This document shows positions 57,431-64,000 of a stretch of DNA of 64,000 nucleotides, piece after piece. The stretch spans positions 248,001 to 312,000 of the forward strand of contig JANPWX010020199.1 of assembly GCA_024734555.1 (NCBI GenBank), written 5' to 3'. The notes under the pieces were generated by a model. It ran no database searches. It saw nothing but the letters and a program-made list of their open reading frames with translations, and was not told where the DNA came from. Origin of the DNA: Trochalopteron elliotii (lineage: Eukaryota > Chordata > Aves > Passeriformes > Leiothrichidae). Position numbers and translations under genes: made by a program. Position 1 is the first letter of the stretch, and each line of letters opens with the position of its first letter.

Positions 57431-57926
57431 GAAGCCTTGGACTCTAAATCCGTATTGACTTATTTTATAAAAGGATTTATGTTGAAAACTTCTATCCTGG
57501 GGATAAGTGTTGCGTGCTCTGTGTAGCCATCTATGCATTGCTTAACACCTAATAGGTGTCCATTAGAGAAGGTACAGAATAGTGGGTTCCATCACCTAAG
57601 GAGAGGAATTTTCAGCAATGATTTTTTTAAATTGTTCTTTCCTTCTAGTCCAAGAAAAACCTAAACTTTTTATAAAAAGTAGGAGTTTTAGAGAGTTATT
57701 TATTGTTAGAATTATAAAAATCAGGCTCATATCTTTGCCTTGACAGAAGGACTGAAAGTTGTGTTCTGGACATATTTTTTGTTAAGGCTGCAGAGTTCAC
57801 ATGTTGGGAGTTAGATAACAATAATAACGGTGGAAACATCTTCTCTATACTTATGAAATGCCTTTTCCTTTACACTAATGTGAATAATTCCAATTTGGCT
57901 TGGAAAATATTTAAATTGCCAAAATA

Positions 57927-57941
57927 ACAACAACAACAACA
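57927..57941 (+). repeat. Short (AAC)5 microsatellite
   Basis: Five perfect AAC units following an A-rich stretch. Confidence 0.9.
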
Positions 57942-60618
57942 GATATTGGTTAGGCACTAAGCCAGAAAGTCCATTATTTATAAAACTTTCTTTTTGAGAT
58001 GAAGGGATTCAAATGAAGAACTCTGTAATGAAGAAATTTGCTTTACTGGATAAAATAATGCCACAAATATGGGAAAATAATAATTCATAGTTTGAGAACT
58101 TTAAATAATATAGGAAATTGTTAAATAAAGAAATTATTAAAATAAAATCATATCACTCTCTAAGGCAAATTAACACACACAGACAGATACATGTATGTTC
58201 ATTTTTACAAATTTAATTAAGACTGAAAATTTTCATAAAGATATGCTGAGCTTGCAGTACCAGGGATTGTTTAAACCAACTTTTCTACTGAACACAGGTA
58301 CAGAGCAGCCTGCTGGTATAAATACATCAGCTAAATTAAAATCAATAGCTAAATGACTAGCTGGCTCATTCTCTACATACACTGAAGCTAATAGACAGCT
58401 TCTGAGCACCCAGGATAGTGTTTGGGCTAGCTGACATCTATCTCAAACAGATTACCTACATTTGTTGTATGCTGTGTAGCAACTGGAGGAAAGTTCAGTG
58501 TCTGTGGGGTTTTTATCTTAAGATAAAATGGTCAGACACTTAAGAATTGCTACTGTAAGTGTTCTTTCATATTCTTATAGCCCTTTTCCAGAGCTGGAAA
58601 GGGAATAAAAAACCCACCCTCTCCTCTAAAAAAGAGAAGTTGCTTATTCTTTTATGAGACTCCCATTTGAAGCAGTTCCCTCTTGAATTTACAGCATAAA
58701 TAAGCATAGAAACAGCAAAGTTCTTTACCTGCAAAATTGAAACTGGAAAATAACAGAGATTATCTCTCAGAGATACATAATTTGTGGGTTTAAAATACAA
58801 CACGTGCAAAATTAGATTTTTAATGATTAAGTAGTGCAGTGATTCTATTTGAATATGCTAATTGTGAGAAAACCGTGAGGTAAAAATATTCCATTTTATT
58901 ATGAAGAAGATGCACAGTGTAATCTCACTGACATACTGCAATTATGATCCTCATAATTTAATAATTTAATATTTGTATTATGTTTTATATATAACACTGT
59001 CACTTATCATACTACACACAGCAAGTGGGCTGGGTCTCTGTGAAGTGGATAAAAGAGTCCTAGTAACAGTCTAGAAACAGAAGACCAGGGAACTGCAACA
59101 GCTACTATGTAAAAAAGAGAATAAAGAACCTGTATTATTTCATTTGGCAGCTTTAGAAAGGCTTTAACGGAAAATAAGATACTAGAGCAAGTAAGAGCCA
59201 GAGGACTGATTGTTTGCAAATGTCCAGAGCTATGGAAGGAATACCTTTCCCATCCCCAGGAGACCCTAGAGAAAAGAATGCCACTTTGAAAACAATGCCA
59301 TTTGAAATACCTTCCAAATTTCAAATATAATAGAGTATAATATTTTTTGTGGAAAATTACTTGATGAACACAGAGACTTTGGTAGGAAAACTGGAATGAA
59401 AAATTTTTCTAGGAAAGTCAGTCTTGAATTTGAGTTGACATGCACCTGTCAGAAAAGCTTGTGGTGGCCACATACCTGAACTCTTTTCTCATCCTTTCCA
59501 CAAGCAGCTGTTGAGATCAGTGGACAGGAAAAAGACACTCAAATTTATAATTTATTCTTTTTTTCCCCATCTCCAGCTAACACAGCTGCAGACTGTTAGT
59601 ATGTTCCCAGTAGCAGGAGAAGGTGTAGCAAGAAATGTCCTTTGCCCTCCATAATGACTTTTGGTTTTGTTTTTTTTTAAGAAGCACATAGCCAGAACAA
59701 TGGGGGAAGGTATTTCCAGTTTGTGAGACCTCCACTATCTGTGAATATCATACTTTTGGAAGGCAATATAGATGTAGGAGCGTCTCTGAGATATTGAAGG
59801 TGAACGACTGCAGTGCAACAGCAGAAGGTAAGAAAAGATGTGGTGGTCTGACCCACCATCTGTTTTCTGGTAATAATAAGACTAATAAGAACCACTTCCC
59901 TTGCCCAAACAATCTAATGTTTACATATAAGTGTTCATTGTTTTAGTACTTTTTCTTACATTACCCTAAAACTCAAATGGTTTCACTCATGGCATATGGA
60001 AGTTACATTAAGAAGAGGCTTGTGTGTTTTTAGGCCAAGGAAGTTTAGATATAAGACATCCTATCCTCACATCAGCCAAAAGAATCAATACCCTCTCTAA
60101 CTGCAGATTTAAATCATATTCCATGGATTCACATAGTCAGTGGGAGTCTAGTCCTTTGAAACTGAAAAATAAAAAGCTCTGATTAACTAGCTCTTCCAAA
60201 ACCAAAACAAACCAGAAAATATGCTGTAGCCAGTCAAATATGTGTATCTCTCTGATTACTTAATTGTGATGAATAATGAGAGGGAGGTTGTCTGGCTTTT
60301 TTTTTTCCTGTTCTACCTTTAGTAGAACATTTTTTTTTCACCTGAGAGCCTTTGAAGGAGCTTAAGCTTTATAACATCATTCTTCTCTGATGAAAAGACT
60401 TGATGCCTTCCTCACTGACCCCTGTACTCCCCACACAATACTTGCTTAGAAGCTTTGATTCAGGTTTAACAAAGTAAAGGGACATTTTGCTCTTAACTGA
60501 CCTAGGTGTGATATTTCCAACCCATTCATCTATAAAAAGTGAAGAAAAAGGCATTGCTTAGAATGAAAGATAGATATTATCACCTCTTACTTAAGTATGA
60601 CTCTCTTATTTAGCAGTC

Positions 60619-60643
60619 TCTCTCCTCTCCTCTCCTCTCCTCT
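60619..60643 (+). repeat. Short (TCTCC)n microsatellite
   Basis: Four perfect TCTCC pentamers at 60,621-60,640 with partial units on both sides. A polypyrimidine strand. Confidence 0.9.
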
Positions 60644-63600
60644 TCATTCTATTTTTTTGACATATTCTGAGGATGGTGCTTTTTCAATGTATATGTAGTT
60701 TATTTATTGTGCTGAAAGCACATACAGCAGAATTCTTGTGTAGTACAGTATGATTGCTCCAAAGCAGACTACTTGCATAGCAGCATATATAAGCATATCG
60801 GACAGTTTCTCAGACAGTATCTGGTGTCATAGGAGTACTATATAATAAGGAAAATGTGCCAATAGAAGCTGTTTTCTTTTGTTTGTATATTTAAAGAATC
60901 ATTATCAAAGTGACTGGAGTTACTTGACAACTTATTCAGGTCTATATGAGAACTGAATGTGCCAGTACTTCAATTAAGCTTTTGCTGCTAAGGTCAAAAT
61001 GGACTACATTTCCTTCTTGCAGTATTTCATTCTACTCAGTGACAGGCAATAAATCTGTCATTGTGTGTGTGGAATATGGAAAGCTCCAATGAGAACCAGA
61101 CAAAACCAGACATAACTCTATCAATCCTGTGCAAAATTGGAGCCTGGTTTTGGAATGTAGCCTATGCAAGAAAGGAGAATCACATGGATTTTAGAGTAAC
61201 AGAAGTCCATTTTGTCTTATTTTTCACCTATTAATTTTGTTTATGGTGGTGTATCTCACCTGAATTTTGCAGAGTTTTACTAATCCAAGCCAGTAGGGAA
61301 TTTGTACCAGTGATTTTAAGAGCCTCCTTATTCATATAATCAAGAAAAATCAGCTTCGTAGTCTATCCAGTGGTTTACTGTAACCAATCAAACAGATATC
61401 TTAAGGAAGTTTTTCCTTTCAGGAGAATAACTGGAGGAATCTGCATTCAAGTTTTGGCAAATACTATTCCCAAAAATGGTCATAGGCTCAAATTCTATTA
61501 AACTCCTTCTGGTACTGTCTATTCAGAATATTTTTTTCTGTGCTGGGGTTCAGTGTTTAAAGGTACTGCTCTTTACACGTGCTACTGACAGAAGTCAAGT
61601 TTTAAAGCATATTCAAATTCAAAAGAATTCAAAACTATTCCCAGATCCGACTGTCTAACAGCTAAAGACAGCAGAGAGGCTCTAGGACCTTGGCCATAAT
61701 GGCATACCTCCCATTTTCACTCACATCAGAAAGATGCTCCCTTTACCACATTTGTGCACACGCTGCCATTTGTGTCATCACAGTTCACAAAACAGTAGTC
61801 AAAAGTTTGAGATTGTTAATCATCTGCCAGGAGCATATATTTGCCACAAGCTTAAACATCACAGGGATTTAAGAAAATGTTCAGTTGTCAGGTACTCTGA
61901 TCTAAACCCAGAATAATTTCTGTGAAGTGTCTGAAATCAATCCAAAAGTAAGTATGTGACAGCAAAACATTTCCTATCATATCTAGTCTGTTAAACACTA
62001 ACCCTCCCAGCTTGGAATTTTTCAGGATAAACTTTAATGGTACATGAAGATATTCAGCATTAAGGTTGCACAATTTAATCAGCTTCTGACAGTAAGAAAT
62101 TATTTCAAACATAGCAAGGTTTGGAAATCTCAGGCTGGCACAATGGTCTGTTATGGGAATTTATGGTCTTCATTATCTAGAGAATTTCTGACTTACACCG
62201 GTACTGAACCAATCCCTTTATCTTCTTTAAGATCACAATATTTGAAAAACCACGCAGCTATCACGGCTGGATGAATAAAATAAGGATATTGTTGGAGAGT
62301 TTAAATGTGCACAATTTAATTCAGCTCTGGTACACAAGGCCTGATACAGCCCTAGCCACCCTCTATTTCACCTGTTTCCCCTTCAAGGTGTGCTGTTGAC
62401 AGTGTGAGCAATTATTTCAGTTATGTGATAGGTGGTATGATATAGTACTTCAGTAATAATAATTTTTAAATTTACTTCCTCTTTTCGTTGGGGAACATAG
62501 TGATTTTTAGAGGTGTTTCAAAACCCACCTTTGGACAGGAAATGAGGACTGGATAAGAAGAACAAAAGTTCTGCTGATTAAGCTAATTTTGCTTTTTTAG
62601 CACCTCTTGATGATTAGTGTTATGAAGGGTTGTTATGGTGAGTGATAAAAGTGGCACATTTACCAAATATTTATTCTAACTGGATTAAAGAAGAGGAAGG
62701 CTCTAAATGCCTTAATAAGTAAATAACATTGTGTCTATCCAGGTTCCTTTTTAGAAATATCAGCCCGTAGGGAAATAGTACATAAGTCCAGCAGAAGATT
62801 CAACCTTTGAAGGTTATGGAATGAAAGGTGAACAATAAGGCTATAATTTTTTATCTGTCATACGAAATTTTTACATGGTAAGAAATTGGTTTGCATTGAA
62901 TAAGAATAGCTTAGAAGAGGATCAGATTTAAGTTCAAATGAAAAATCTGCTGTAGTTAAAACATTTTTTAAGATCCAAACAAGATGGCATCTACCATTAC
63001 TGGTAAGTATCTGCTCACTAAATTACTAGTGCTCTTTCCACTAGCATGTCAACTTCTCCACTGAACTGACACTCCAGAATATTTTGGTATTAAATGGTTA
63101 CCTGAAAAAGTAAAAATAAAGGCTGCTAGAACAGTGAGGGGCTATTGTTCAATTAGAAGATGGAATTAAATAACTCACATAGTAATCTTGAAATTTAGTA
63201 GCTGTAGACTGTCAATTGTGTCTTTTTAATATAAAATACATCACATAATGTTAAACATACAGTGCAGGCCTGTGTGTTTGACTGGAAAGACATAAAATGC
63301 TGCATGCTGTAATTGCAAAATGCAGTATGTTCTTCAAGGAAATTGCCAAACAAGTGGTGAAAGTCAAATAGAATTTTCTTCCAGTTCTCTGTCTGTTAAG
63401 ATCTTCTGGGCTCAAAATCATTGTCATATTTTAAGTATTCATGGAAATGTATTTAAAAAATCACTCAAACTTGGAAATCAGTGTAACAGAAATTTAAAGC
63501 TTATTTACTTGAATATAAATACTAATATTACCTTTGCCTGACAAAAAAAAAATCCATATCCGAGTGAAATTTGGGGTTTGTGTATAAAAGTCACATTATC

Positions 63601-64000
63601 TGTGATTGTGAAATAGGAATTATGTTGCTGTCCAAGTGTAAGTGCATTTTTTTGAGCTAGAATATGGTGAAGATTTAGCTGCTGCTAGGAAAACTGCTTT
63701 AAAACAGCATCCAAGGGATAAGAGAAAAATATCCTAATCATGAATATTACACTTTCCACGAAATTTTTATTCAGAAACACAGAGAGGAAAAAGGAACCTG
63801 AAATAAGAAAAAAAATCTCCTTTATCTGACTATATAAAATCTAAAGTGTGATTATCTGTCCATATGCTTCTGTGATGTACATGCAGAAAAGCATGTAGAC
63901 ATATTCTCTACAGAGTATCTTCTGTGCATAATCTGTAAATCTCTACTTGTATATTTGGTGTATTTCAACATAAGAAGCCTTGCAAAGAAAATCCATTAAA

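Larger units (their letters stand above)
57431..64000. other. Unassigned AT-rich DNA, no gene recognised
   Basis: The final 6.6 kb contain only short simple repeats: (AAC)5 at 57,927-57,941 and (TCTCC)n near 60,619-60,643, plus a 16-bp AT palindrome (ACTTTTTATAAAAAGT) near 57,665. Open frames are at most about 105 codons (59,007-59,324, minus strand) with no recognised family. No exon with good splice sites stood out on reading. Confidence 0.55.

Overview
The window looks like non-coding, AT-rich chromosomal DNA of a bird, most likely a passerine. The evidence is the repeat content: chicken-repeat-1 (CR1) LINEs with the typical (ATTCTGTG)-like 3' tails, many avian endogenous-retrovirus LTRs, and one SINE with a tRNA-Ile-like head and a CR1-like tail. 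That SINE design matches the TguSINE1 type described from songbirds. I find no bacterial or viral gene organisation, no tRNA or rRNA gene and no CRISPR array. I recognise no complete protein-coding gene. Nearly all the short open frames are chance frames or lie in retroelements. The one place that resembles host coding sequence is a possible exon at 21,917-22,065, and it is unproven.

Layout. 1-5.9 kb: unique AT-rich DNA with a pure (TTC)24 tract and a perfect 16-bp-stem hairpin. 5.9-7.0 kb: an old minus-strand LTR-like block and a CR1 3' fragment. 7-10 kb: unique. 10.0-11.0 kb: two LTRs. 11-17.5 kb: unique, with a 50-bp CR1 scrap and a second perfect hairpin. 17.5-21.3 kb: a cluster of minus-strand LTRs and CR1, ending in a young 643-bp LTR with a 5-bp target-site duplication. 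21.8-22.1 kb: TATA-like site and possible exon. 22-33.3 kb: mostly unique, with a CR1 at 27.3-28.15 kb. 33.3-35.2 kb: a long minus-strand CR1 keeping endonuclease, linker and part of the reverse transcriptase. 36.2-40.1 kb: four LTR or LTR-like blocks, one (36,568-36,880) a clean solo LTR with a 6-bp duplication. 40-43 kb: unique. 43.6-44.6 kb: the second young 644-bp LTR, inverted relative to the first, next to an older LTR-like block. 45.9-48.7 kb: the longest CR1, plus strand, with the SINE nested in it. 49.7-57.4 kb: a minus-strand LTR, a plus-strand solo LTR, a CR1 fragment and a decayed ERVL-type provirus. 57.4-64 kb: unique AT-rich DNA.

No operon or pathway logic applies. What the window records is a history of retroelement insertion: old truncated CR1s, a SINE that used CR1-type machinery, several LTR families of different age, and a recent LTR family represented by two nearly identical inverted copies about 22 kb apart. 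Repeat family names are from memory of avian repeats. Boundaries are read by eye unless a target-site duplication is quoted.
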